From Pseudomonadaceae bacterium SI-3 (GTDB lineage: Bacteria; Pseudomonadota; Gammaproteobacteria; Pseudomonadales; Pseudomonadaceae): 64,000 bases of DNA. The DNA is taken from NCBI GenBank assembly GCA_004010935.1, contig CP026511.1, forward strand, positions 2,294,001-2,358,000. Reading direction: 5' to 3'. Position numbers and translations under genes: made by a program. Shown piece after piece: positions 20,193 through 28,865 of the stretch (position 1 is the first letter of the stretch; the number at the start of each line of letters is the position of its first letter). The notes beneath the pieces were generated by a model, which saw only the letters and a list, made by a program, of their open reading frames with translations, was not told where the DNA came from and did not search any database.

Positions 20193-21986
20193 ATGGAAAT
20201 CACCTTGGCCGAGGGAATGCCTGTAATCGCGTTGGGAGCGCTGGCTTTCGTCAATAAGCTTATGCCTAACGGAAAGGTTGAAATTCAGCTAAAAAAGGAT
20301 AGATCCCGCCATGTTCTTACGATTGATGAAATAGAACTCATTAATTTGTCCGAGAAAGATTCAGTTCCGAAGCCGCGACTTTCGGAAGCAATGTACAGAT
20401 TTCACGATACCTCTATCGAAAGTGCAGAGATCGCTCAAAAGAGGTATGTGGTACTAAACAAGTGTGTCAATAATGAAATAACCGTATCTCAAGCAGCCGA
20501 AGAACTCGATCTATCAGTATCCACAATTTACAAACTTCGCCGTAGCTTCGCAAAGGAGGACGGCGTCATGGCTTTACTGGCGAATAAAAAAGGGAGAAAG
20601 TTGGGTCTTAGCGCATTACAGGCGCCGGTTGAGGCAGTTATGGATGCCGCAATTTCAAAAAATTATAGAGGGAAAGGCGCTACAGTAAAAAAAATTCACC
20701 TCAGTATAATTGAAGAGTGCAGGCGATTAGAATTATCCCCGCCCAGCCTGAGCACCGTGCAGCGTAGGGTTAGAAAGCTCAGTCCGCTCGAGAAAATGAC
20801 CGCGATCCACGGCGCTGATTATGCCAAGGAAAAGTTAGGGCTCAAAACCGGTAAGTTAGTATTATCTCGCCCGCTGGAACAAGTGCAGATTGATCACACG
20901 GAAGTCGATATATTATTGGCAGGTACCGAAGACGGTGAGCGTGCAGTGAGACCTTGGCTCACGGTCGTGATCGACAGCTATACACGAGTAATACTAGGCT
21001 TTTATCTTGCTCTACATCCGCCATCGGCGGTATCAGTTGCAGCAGCGTTATCGATGGCGTGCTTTACAAAAGCTAGCTTTCTAAATGCGATCGGAGCAAG
21101 CTCGGCAACTTACCCTTTCTATGGCAAACCAGAGTTGATATTTGTTGATAATGCTGTTGAATTTCGTAGTTCAAAATTTGTACGAGCCTGCTCCCTAAAT
21201 AATATTCGGGTAGAATGGCGACCCATAGGGAAAAAACATTGGGGTGGTATTGTGGAGCGTGTCATTGGGACATTGATGCGAAAAGTACACTCCCTACCTG
21301 GGACTACTATGTCGAGTGTCAGCCAAAGGCCTCAAGGCGAAATAAATGCCACTGTAACTTTCCCTAGGCTATTAGTTTGGCTGACCCTGCAAATCGAGAT
21401 TTACCACAATACATCCCATAGAGGCCTTCAAGGCCGATCTCCCGCTAACGTTTGGTTCGAAGCTTTCCAAACCGATAACGGTAGCCCCATTTACCCACCC
21501 CTCATCGCTGACCCGTTTAAGTTCAAGCTTGATTTTATGCCAGAAGACCGGAGAAGCATCACCTCCAGAGGAATTCAGTTTAAAAGAAATTTTTATTCAT
21601 CTCAGGCATTGGCGCTTCATGTTGGCAGAAAAGATGTAATCATTAAATATGATCCCTTCAAAATGAAAAAAATATGGGCGTATATAGATAACAATTATAT
21701 AGAAGCTGATTATGGCATGACCAGACCGGACATGAGCCTTGCAGAGGTGATGCTGGCGAGCAAGCCTACTAAGCAACCTCCTTGGCTAACCAGTGAGCAA
21801 GGTTACGCTGTTAGATTTGAAGCGGAAAAGCTGATCAGAAAGAGGAATGTCAGCAAAGCAAAAAAAGAGAATTATGAGCTGGCGAATTCTTATATTCCAG
21901 GACCGAGCTCCGAGGCGGAGCTTAGTGATGCGTCTGAGCTAGACGGACGCAAGTTTATTCCAACAATTTATCCGGTTAAGGAATAG
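20193..21986 (+). CDS. tniA: TniA/TnsB-family DDE transposase
   Basis: Strand-transfer transposase of the TniA/TnsB/MuA class, 597 residues (family about 550-700). A helix-turn-helix lies near 96-118 (TVSQAAEELDLSVSTIYKL), followed by a second DNA-binding region to about 200. The RNaseH-like core follows with catalytic Asp234 (QIDHTEVD), Asp319 (FVDNAVEF) and Glu355 (GIVERVIGT), and then a Mu-type C-terminal beta domain about 430-510. All three acidic residues are intact, so the protein looks functional. The ATG follows a GGAGAAGG site. First gene of the operon, three bases before tniB. Confidence 0.92.
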   Translation: MEITLAEGMPVIALGALAFVNKLMPNGKVEIQLKKDRSRHVLTIDEIELINLSEKDSVPKPRLSEAMYRFHDTSIESAEIAQKRYVVLNKCVNNEITVSQAAEELDLSVSTIYKLRRSFAKEDGVMALLANKKGRKLGLSALQAPVEAVMDAAISKNYRGKGATVKKIHLSIIEECRRLELSPPSLSTVQRRVRKLSPLEKMTAIHGADYAKEKLGLKTGKLVLSRPLEQVQIDHTEVDILLAGTEDGERAVRPWLTVVIDSYTRVILGFYLALHPPSAVSVAAALSMACFTKASFLNAIGASSATYPFYGKPELIFVDNAVEFRSSKFVRACSLNNIRVEWRPIGKKHWGGIVERVIGTLMRKVHSLPGTTMSSVSQRPQGEINATVTFPRLLVWLTLQIEIYHNTSHRGLQGRSPANVWFEAFQTDNGSPIYPPLIADPFKFKLDFMPEDRRSITSRGIQFKRNFYSSQALALHVGRKDVIIKYDPFKMKKIWAYIDNNYIEADYGMTRPDMSLAEVMLASKPTKQPPWLTSEQGYAVRFEAEKLIRKRNVSKAKKENYELANSYIPGPSSEAELSDASELDGRKFIPTIYPVKE

Positions 21987-21989
21987 ACA

Positions 21990-22844
21990 ATGACGGCTGA
22001 AGGCTTACGCAAAACCAGGCGAGAGAAATATTGCGGCGCATCTGATTTGAAACGTATCGAGGTGATTGGGCGCGATATTTGGATTAGTTGCCCCAGACAT
22101 CAGAGTATAACTAAGACGGTAGATAATATTCTTAAGCTTAAGGATGTAGAGCCTGCTCCATGTATGCTTGTGTGCGGAGAGGGCGGGTTCGGAAAAACTG
22201 CGCTGATTAATGAACTGAAAATGTCTTCAAAAGACCGAAGTGAGGCAATTAGATTCATGTCTTTGGCAGATAATCCCGGAATGCTCAAATTTAGCGACCT
22301 CGTTATGAGCGCGTTAGGTGTGCCTATCTTACCCGGGCGAGCAACTACGAGAGCACTTTTGCCTCCAGACATCGTCAAATACGTACGTCAAAGTAATATT
22401 AGAGCTCTGATTATAGATGAAATGCAATCTTCTCTTACAGTCAGTAGAGGCGAGCAAGAGCGGAATCTGCTCTTGATCAAGGCATTGTCAGGAGCTCCTT
22501 ATCGACTATCAATTATCGCTTTTGGCACCTCAGCTGCAAAAAATGCTTTGAGTGTCGATGCTCAACTCAGCCGCCGCTACGAAATCTTGGAGCTTCAGCG
22601 TTGGACGTTGGACGATGAGTTTCGAAATTTTCTGGCCTCTTGGGAAAACGAGCTACCGCTCAGAGAAGACTCAAGGCTATACAGAGATGATATAGCGAAG
22701 ACATTGCTGCTTCACTCTAACGGCGTGATGGACTTTGTGGTCAAGGGCGTAAAATGGGCAGCTATACAGGCCGTATTGACCGGTGAGGAAAAGATAACCA
22801 AAGAACTGATTGAAAAGGGTTTTGCGACGCGTTGGAGTTACTAA
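21990..22844 (+). CDS. tniB: TniB-family AAA ATPase
   Basis: ATP-dependent regulator that couples target choice to the transposase in Tn5053/Tn7-like systems (the TnsC analogue). The 284 residues fit the family. Walker A is GEGGFGKT at 63-70; Walker B is ALIIDEMQ near 138-145; a sensor-1-like FGTS segment follows. The start lies three bases after the tniA stop with an AAGGAA-type site, so the genes are co-transcribed, and tniQ follows immediately. No sign of damage. Confidence 0.92.
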   Translation: MTAEGLRKTRREKYCGASDLKRIEVIGRDIWISCPRHQSITKTVDNILKLKDVEPAPCMLVCGEGGFGKTALINELKMSSKDRSEAIRFMSLADNPGMLKFSDLVMSALGVPILPGRATTRALLPPDIVKYVRQSNIRALIIDEMQSSLTVSRGEQERNLLLIKALSGAPYRLSIIAFGTSAAKNALSVDAQLSRRYEILELQRWTLDDEFRNFLASWENELPLREDSRLYRDDIAKTLLLHSNGVMDFVVKGVKWAAIQAVLTGEEKITKELIEKGFATRWSY

Positions 22845-22846
22845 CT

Positions 22847-23950
22847 GTGCAACGATATTGGAAAGGTCCTCGTATTGTGCACGATGAAACAATCGCGTCC
22901 TGGACCTATCGCTGCGCTTATGATCCATCATGCGAGGTGATCACTACTCTTGATTTGGACGGATTAGTGTTCATACCCAAAGCACTGGACCTGAACTCAG
23001 GAAGTGATCTTTCGAACCCGTCGTTTGATTTTGACATATCAAATGAGCTATTTAAGAAAATTGTCAAACATTACAAGTTATCAGCCCAAGCTGTCGATAA
23101 GCTTTTCGGTTACGAACAAAAAAATCTCCTCGACCCAATGTTTCGCTCAGCCTACTGTGCAGAGTGTTTAAAGGATGATATTACTCATTTTGGCCTACCT
23201 GCGTGGCGTCGAAGTTGGTGCTACGTCCATGCTCCGTTTTGCCTCATACATAAACGTCTGCTCTCGGTGTCTGCAGATGTTAGTCCGGCTAAAGCATGCG
23301 CCGCTTTTGTTAGTCTGGATGAAAATCTTGGTGATTTTGGGAGTCGAAAGTTTCAAAGCGAAACGACACTCGTCTTAATCCGTAACTTTCTGGCTATTCG
23401 AGTTCAGCTCTGGATAAATCGTCTCTATGTTTTATCCAGAAATAACCTTACTCACCCGCACGCTAGGGAAATGTTACAGTGTGTCGATCTCTTACTTAAA
23501 CGGCTGCTTCGAGTTCCGTCACGCAAATATAAACGGGGCTTGGCTAGATACTTGTTTGGTTATCGTCGGGATTCGTGGTATCCCGATTACGTCCCTGTTG
23601 ATAAATTGGAAGATATAGGATGGTTGACAGGGCTTCCGGCTCAGAGAATGTGTGCATTGCTTCTGCTTGGCAATCTTGTCGGTTTGTATAGTGATGATGA
23701 AATTGCTTGGCTAGACAAGCTGTCGCGCCAGAGAGGATTTCTGTGGCCGCGTTCGTTAGCAGATTTGGTCGATTCCGTACTTCATGTGGAAAACAACAGG
23801 CAAGTCTGTAATGTACTATCGCCCTTTTTAAAGGCGGCCAAAACAAAAACCACGATAGATTGGGCTTCACGCTTCCTTAATCACGTAATTACGAACAATA
23901 AAACAGGCTTTAACTCACCTAGTCAGTGGCATCAGATAAGATGCTCGTAA
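22847..23950 (+). CDS. tniQ: TniQ-family target-selection protein
   Basis: TniQ/TnsD-type protein that directs the transposition complex to a target. The 367 residues contain an N-terminal TniQ domain with a probable zinc site (CAEC near 105-108, then C...H in the CLIHKRLL segment near 133) and a diverged C-terminal half. The GTG at 22847 was preferred because GGAG lies nine bases upstream; a TTG 15 bases earlier would overlap tniB. Only a single TniQ is present, so targeting may be simple. What target this TniQ recognises cannot be told from sequence. Confidence 0.85.
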   Translation: MQRYWKGPRIVHDETIASWTYRCAYDPSCEVITTLDLDGLVFIPKALDLNSGSDLSNPSFDFDISNELFKKIVKHYKLSAQAVDKLFGYEQKNLLDPMFRSAYCAECLKDDITHFGLPAWRRSWCYVHAPFCLIHKRLLSVSADVSPAKACAAFVSLDENLGDFGSRKFQSETTLVLIRNFLAIRVQLWINRLYVLSRNNLTHPHAREMLQCVDLLLKRLLRVPSRKYKRGLARYLFGYRRDSWYPDYVPVDKLEDIGWLTGLPAQRMCALLLLGNLVGLYSDDEIAWLDKLSRQRGFLWPRSLADLVDSVLHVENNRQVCNVLSPFLKAAKTKTTIDWASRFLNHVITNNKTGFNSPSQWHQIRCS

Positions 23951-25695
23951 CGATCCTAAGGTAGATTTAAAGCAGTTATTGGTAATAGGCGTTCATTCAG
24001 AAGTTTGTTTATATTATTATCGCCATCTGCCATGCTTCAAGCTTGAAAGTGCGGCAGATATAAGCTGAGCGATATTGAAATAGCAATGACTGGCGGTACC
24101 GTTTTTTCCCATTTCAAGTTCGGGCCTAAGCTAGGCCTTCCCAGGGAAGTTTTATATAGCGGTACTCATCTTGATACGTAACTATCCCAGTGGTCTTCAG
24201 AGCACTTGATGATAGTTCATTCAATATGGGTGGGGCTGAGGTGCTGCGTACTTGAAGGGCAGGTGTACTCGCTCCGTCATTCCGACCTATATGATACTTC
24301 GGCAGGTTCTGTTTCTGAATGCATATGATCACATATTGCACAGCTCGAGTGCTCGAGAGTCCCCAAAGTACAATGGGCCCCCAGCTCCTCAGTATCGTTA
24401 AGCCAAGCGCCAGAATGTTCGCACTGACTTTAAAGTACTCAGAAGTGAATGGCTGTATCGGGCCGCCGCTGCTGAAAAATTAGTGGGTTCCTTATGCCAT
24501 TGGCTGTTGCTTTATTAGCACGCCTGGAGCCGAATACTATTATGGACAGTTAAAGAGAGAACAGCAGCAGCTATGATACTCGGTCAAATCGGAAGATTAC
24601 GTACTGCCCAGTATATCCGTAGAAGCATCATACAAGGCTTGAATCTTAGAGGCCTGTGGGTATCTACAGCCCATTTGGTCGCCCCCAATTGAGGCTGAGA
24701 TGATGGTGCGCGTTTTTTATCGACCCCTGTTATGGCATCCGCTCTGAGCGGTGATGAGCGGCGAGGTGCATCTGAACTAGCTTATCGCTGGTTCTGCCCG
24801 CTGGGTCTGGAAGACCACAGCCCCAATCATTGGACGTTCTCGCAAGATCTCAATTGCCCTGACCGGAACGTAGTACACGTCCGCCTCAAACCAACCAGCT
24901 GCGGCGCAAACAAAAGTAACCAGAAGACCTGAAACAATACGGTATCCATGAGGGAAGCACGCCCCCTTCTACGTGCCTCCTGGAGAGACGCCAAATACTC
25001 GAAACTCCAGACGACGGCGATACCTGCTCCTTACCAATAAAATCGGCATCCCGTTCGAAGTTATCTACAATGACTGCCAACCCAAGCTTTTCGTTTGGAT
25101 AAGGCACGACCCTGGCATCGAATCACTCGGAGTTACTCAGGATTGTTCTTCTAGCACAGCTCTAATCCATGTCCACGAAGAATTGAATGGGAACTGGCCG
25201 GCAAATGATTCGGATGGTCCGACTGTTAGCGGGTCGAGCGCTGTCTTTTTGGAAAAATGCGATTAAAAATCTGCAGATAAACATGCATCGGCGACGGCAA
25301 AAAGTCCTTGAAGGGACCGTTATTGCTGGCGTCGCAGCCCTGAAGTTATATGCAAATAAATGTGCAGATCAAAACCGGAATCGATTGGCTTTTGGGCTTT
25401 TGGCTCTTGCGGGCGGTCGTGCTGACGGAGCAGACCCTATTAGGCCATTCACCTGTCTGCGCTACCCGAGCCATTGCCTCATGGGGTCATGGGTCATAAC
25501 GGCACTCCGAGTACTCGTCTTCGCAGCCTGCTCCTTGGGGCAGGGCTGAAAATGGCTGTGCTGAGCTCAGGGCGTAGCGAAAAGCCTTGGTAGGTTGCGT
25601 TGCGATGTTTCGAGCAGGGCGAAACGTTGCTGCTATCTAGCGCATGGTTAAAACGCGTCTTCAAGCCGCTGAGCGAGTCATGCTTTTAGCGTTAC
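23951..25695. other. Decayed, gene-poor 1.7-kb segment
   Basis: No intact gene was found on either strand. Composition is mixed and all open frames are short and unlike known proteins, apart from an IS1182-like transposase scrap near 24690-24860. The right end of the tni element and its former cargo probably lie here. Small hairpins occur (for example GTTTCG/CGAAAC near 25610), but no paired terminal repeat was recognised. Confidence 0.5.
24690..24860 (+). pseudogene. IS1182-like transposase remnant
   Basis: A short stretch encodes the hallmark N-terminal region of IS1182-type transposases: a YGIRSER-like segment, then ELAYRWFCPLGLEDHSPNHW (canonical form LAYRWFCRLGLEDxVPDHSTFS). The pieces lie in different frames separated by stops and one-base shifts, and no downstream catalytic part remains. 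It is a fossil and not a working insertion sequence. Edges are approximate. Confidence 0.6.
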
Positions 25696-26499
25696 CTACT
25701 CGAACACTTTTCCCCAGTCGCGAAGAATCAGCTTTCGGCACGCGGATGGGGCGCCACCAAAGCAACGCTGTGCAACTTCGGTGAGATTTGCTTTCGTTTG
25801 ATAGCCGACCGTTTTGCCCTCCTGATTGAGCAATACACCGCCAGCTCCCTTTAGCAGTGCGTGACCTGCGACAACATCGTGTGCGGACACTGTTACAAGC
25901 GAAACGGCCGCTATTCCATCCCCGGCCGCTACTCGCGCTAAGCGATAAGCGATGCTCGGCATGGCGACAAAGTCGGCCGGTGCACACAGCTCAGCATTTA
26001 CACTTGGCTTCGCAGCCGCAGCCATGCTCACCATTACCTTGCTTTGTTTATCTAGGTCCCGATCATTTAGTCTCCATGAAACTTCTAGGTCGTTGCGGAG
26101 GACGGTATTCAAGCCTTCTGCCCATGCGATGCAGTCGGCTCCGCGGTCCTCAGTGACAGGGGCACAAACCACGCCCAGTACAGGTACCGCGTTCCGCAGG
26201 AGACCGACCGAAACAGCCGAACCCTTATGCCCCTTCAGAAAATCACTCGTGCCGTCGTTAGGGTCGACGACCCAGCAGTATTCCGCACCAGTCAAGGAGT
26301 TGCCGGTCTCTTCTCCCCAAAAGTCGCAGTCGAGCAGAGCGAGTAAATCGCGGCGCAGAAAGCACTCAATTTCCAAGTCCACCTCGGCCTTGTCACCACT
26401 CCCGCGGGGTCCGTTTGGAAGAAGCCACTCTGCTGCCAACAACGCAGATGCCGCTACGACCCTATCGATGACCTGATTGAGCAAGACCACATAGTCCAT
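25696..26499 (-). CDS. Inositol-monophosphatase-family phosphatase (CysQ/SuhB-like)
   Basis: Magnesium-dependent sugar-phosphatase fold of 267 residues. Metal-site motifs are intact: GEET at 62-65, DPNDGT at 79-84 (family DPxDGT), and a SAHDVVAG segment near 205 in the place of the usual WDxAAG. Members hydrolyse inositol phosphates, PAP or similar phosphoesters; the substrate cannot be chosen here. It stands alone on the minus strand, between the tni debris and a small regulator pair, so it is probably island cargo rather than a core metabolic gene. The site before the ATG is weak. Confidence 0.8.
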   Translation of the reverse strand: MDYVVLLNQVIDRVVAASALLAAEWLLPNGPRGSGDKAEVDLEIECFLRRDLLALLDCDFWGEETGNSLTGAEYCWVVDPNDGTSDFLKGHKGSAVSVGLLRNAVPVLGVVCAPVTEDRGADCIAWAEGLNTVLRNDLEVSWRLNDRDLDKQSKVMVSMAAAAKPSVNAELCAPADFVAMPSIAYRLARVAAGDGIAAVSLVTVSAHDVVAGHALLKGAGGVLLNQEGKTVGYQTKANLTEVAQRCFGGAPSACRKLILRDWGKVFE

Positions 26500-26727
26500 A
26501 GATTACACCGCTATTCGATTCGCCCGCTCTGCTCGCCACAATGTGCGTTGGAGATGACGGAAGGGGCCGTTAACTGCTCGTATGCTGGTAAGCCACATTT
26601 GATGTATAGGCTATTGAGATCGATAGTGGTTGTTGTCCTCAAGCCGACTTCAGTTCCACCGGTGCACGATTGTCAGTGAGTCCTAGCGGCATACGCTATG
26701 AGTCCGCTTTGGGACTTGGGACCATGC

Positions 26728-27156
26728 TCAATTCCCGCCATCGGCGCTAAAGGTCAATCGCCAGCGTTGCGGTGGTAGGTTCTTCGATGATTCATGGTCA
26801 AAGTACGTCGCGCCGGATTTAAGCACATAGGCATAACTCGTTCCTCGCGCCAGATCTGTACCCTCGACTGCCCTGAGCTCATCCATCCGCCATTCACCAG
26901 TGCCGTTCATACGTCCCGGACTAACAAGCTGGACTTGCTCAATTTTCCATCCATTGGTTTTCGCGGCAGCCAAATCCACGAGGTCCTGCACCGTATAGAT
27001 CAGTAAGGTCGTTGGGCGTATGCCCTCGTCATCTTGATCAACCGCAGAGACATGAAAATAGGGGAAGGAGGCAAGATACTCAACGTACCGCCATGTATGG
27101 GCCCCACGTAGAAGAGAGCCTACAGGGACTTCCGCGTGATCAAACGTGAGGAACAT
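26728..27156 (-). CDS. Hypothetical protein divergent from an XRE regulator
   Basis: A 142-residue protein not recognised as a known family. It has no signal peptide or membrane segment and is mixed alpha/beta by pattern, with a RGxHTWRYVEY stretch near 18-27 and several aromatic residues. The ATG at 27156 was chosen because GAAGG lies nine bases before it; a TTG 18 bases upstream is possible. It is transcribed away from an XRE-type gene with starts less than 90 bases apart, an arrangement common for small regulated modules, including toxin-antitoxin or defence units, but no toxin motif is visible. Confidence 0.55.
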   Translation of the reverse strand: MFLTFDHAEVPVGSLLRGAHTWRYVEYLASFPYFHVSAVDQDDEGIRPTTLLIYTVQDLVDLAAAKTNGWKIEQVQLVSPGRMNGTGEWRMDELRAVEGTDLARGTSYAYVLKSGATYFDHESSKNLPPQRWRLTFSADGGN

Positions 27157-27243
27157 GGTGGCATACCTTCGCAAATGAACACTATAGTTTGTAGCATTAT
27201 AGCGTTCAACATCGCTTTATAGTTCCTTTTGCAGGTATGGCAA

Positions 27244-27522
27244 ATGGAACTGAATACGGCATTCGGGCAGGCCCTCAGAATTTCGAGGCAGGCCGCAGGA
27301 CGAACGCAAGAAGATTTCACTCGCATAAGCAGCCGAACCTACATAAGTCAGCTTGAGCGCGGATTGAAATCCCCGACCCTGGAAAAGCTCGATGAGCTCA
27401 GTAAACTACTCGGGATGCACCCTGTGACGCTGGTGGCGGCGACTTACATACTCAAGAATCAAGTGGGTGCGGACGACCTGCAGTCGACATTGGTCGCAGA
27501 GCTGAAACAGTTGGGATTCTGA
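27244..27522 (+). CDS. XRE-family helix-turn-helix regulator
   Basis: A 92-residue DNA-binding protein. The HTH_3 fold spans about 6-62: GQALRISRQAAGRTQEDF, then the recognition segment SRTYISQLERGLKSPTLEKLDEL, a textbook Cro/C1 pattern. The first ATG in frame is used; a TTG lies 15 bases earlier. Its start faces that of the unknown gene on the other strand, so it most likely represses both. A hairpin (CTGCTATC/GATAGCAG, 27559-27578) follows the stop. Confidence 0.8.
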   Translation: MELNTAFGQALRISRQAAGRTQEDFTRISSRTYISQLERGLKSPTLEKLDELSKLLGMHPVTLVAATYILKNQVGADDLQSTLVAELKQLGF

Positions 27523-27699
27523 ATGGAAAGGAAGGTTCTCAGGACGCACCGCGCTGACCTGCTATCTGCTGATAGCAGCTACATGGGCGATCGAACGCGG
27601 TGAAGTTAGTATCACCGCGGGTAATCCTTACCGGACGCAGATCAGCTCGCATGAGACCGTTGTTATGCTATTTACGCCCTGTCCGGGTAGGGTGCTGAC

Positions 27700-28686
27700 C
27701 TAGTCGCTTGGACCCTTTCTTCTTTTCGCTGGCAGAGATGGTTTCTCTGCGCCGCCAATTACACGCTCATCTCGGCGAGACTTTTGGCGGCTGCTTTGCC
27801 TGATTTTCGTCTTGCTCAAGCTGTCCAGTTTAGTTTGTAGCTCTTCATTTCGTTGCTCACAAGCCAGCTTGACAGCTTCTGCGACATTCAGCTGACTCTG
27901 TAGGGCTTCCCGGGCTTGAATGTTCTGATCGAGCAGGCGCTTCTGGGCCTGTTGATCCCTCTGCGATAGTCTTGCCTCGGTGAGAAGACGTTCGTTGTCA
28001 CGATTCAGCTGGGTTAATTCGTCCTGCTTGACGATCAGCGTCTGCTGCAATTGACGTACTTCCATCTGAGATTGCTGTAGCTGCGATCCATGTCGGCGCT
28101 GTTCTTGTTCGCGCTGTTCCTTGCTGGCCTGGCGGTAGTGCTCTAGCGCGTCACGCGCATGTTTGTGTTTTTCCTCAAGCGAACCGATCTGTGCGTCGCG
28201 ATCCTTTACTCGGTCCCTCATATCTCGATTAGCTTGCTGCAGACGGGAAATTTCAATCTCGGCCTGCTGGAGTTTTTGGCTCGCATGCATTAGCTCTTTA
28301 TCGGTTTTGAAAAGTCGTTTGGCGTCCATTGCCGTCTGGTCTTCCAATTGCTGAAGGCGGTTCTCGGTCTGTCTAATTTGATTCCGGTAATCGATCATCT
28401 CGCGGCCAAGCTGCTCCCGCTCTACCGCGACGGCTGCATGCGCTTCTTCCTGCAACCGATCGGCTAGCTGGTTCACAAGGTTGGCCAATTGCTCGCTGAG
28501 AGACGGAGCCGTTTGCCGGCCGCGCTCAGTCTCTTCTATTTCTTTCAGGTAGCGGTGAATAGTGGTCTTTGAGCCGGTATTGCCAAGCTCAATCCGTATC
28601 GCATCAATGCTGGGGTGCTCGCCACGGGCGAGGAGGGCGGTTCGTGCCTTTTGCACCACCGCCTTGTTAATGCCGCCGCGTGCCAT
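27700..28686 (-). CDS. tnpT: TnpT-like DNA-binding coiled-coil protein (KfrA N-domain)
   Basis: A 328-residue protein: residues 1-60 form a KfrA-type helix-turn-helix domain (GSKTTIHRYLKEIEE), residues 65-290 form one long coiled coil rich in Gln, Glu and Arg, and the tail is basic. The length and the divergent pairing with a 323-residue tyrosine recombinase match TnpT of Tn4651, which assists resolution of cointegrates. A plasmid KfrA would give a similar domain picture, but the neighbouring recombinase and the Tn3-type genes favour TnpT. A palindrome lies about 20-50 bases upstream of its start. Confidence 0.8.
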   Translation of the reverse strand: MARGGINKAVVQKARTALLARGEHPSIDAIRIELGNTGSKTTIHRYLKEIEETERGRQTAPSLSEQLANLVNQLADRLQEEAHAAVAVEREQLGREMIDYRNQIRQTENRLQQLEDQTAMDAKRLFKTDKELMHASQKLQQAEIEISRLQQANRDMRDRVKDRDAQIGSLEEKHKHARDALEHYRQASKEQREQEQRRHGSQLQQSQMEVRQLQQTLIVKQDELTQLNRDNERLLTEARLSQRDQQAQKRLLDQNIQAREALQSQLNVAEAVKLACEQRNEELQTKLDSLSKTKIRQSSRQKSRRDERVIGGAEKPSLPAKRRKGPSD

Positions 28687-28705
28687 GTTGATCTCCTACG
28701 ATTTC

Positions 28706-28739
28706 GTACCATATTACATACTATGTAGTTACATGGTAC
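28706..28739. promoter_or_regulatory. Palindromic operator upstream of tnpT
   Basis: GTACCAT (28706-28712) pairs with ATGGTAC (28733-28739), and inside lies a second perfect palindrome TACATA-C-TATGTA (28715-28727). The position directly before tnpT suggests autoregulation by TnpT or an accessory binding site for the resolution complex. Confidence 0.5.
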
Positions 28740-28779
28740 TGAACGATCGGATTTGTGCTAGGTTAAAGCCCGTCAAAGA

Positions 28780-28802
28780 TTGGATAATCATGAATTATTC
28801 AA
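28780..28802. other. Candidate TnpS crossover core (res/rst site)
   Basis: Nine-base arms TTGGATAAT and ATTATTCAA, with one mismatch in symmetry, are separated by five bases (CATGA). This is the layout expected of a tyrosine-recombinase core. It lies in the 179-base gap between tnpT and tnpS, where Tn4651-like elements keep their resolution site. Confidence 0.5.
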
Positions 28803-28865
28803 TATGAATGGCACAAACGGTCGTCCAGTGGCCGTTTTGCAGTACATAAAGGGCATCTCAGGGCG

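Larger units (their letters stand above)
20193..23950 (+). mobile_element. Tni-type (Tn5053/Tn7-like) transposition module tniA-tniB-tniQ
   Basis: Three genes in one operon encode a DDE transposase, an AAA ATPase and a TniQ target factor, the core set of Tn5053/Tn402-like and minimal Tn7-like transposons. No serine resolvase (TniR) or TnsA-type endonuclease follows. The module is clearly AT-richer than its surroundings, indicating recent foreign origin. The limits given are only those of the genes; terminal repeats and target duplications were not found. Confidence 0.85.

Noticed and set aside
24886..25549. Open frames of 73-120 codons in the decayed segment
   Set aside because: No family match, no ribosome site, ordinary for non-coding DNA of this composition.
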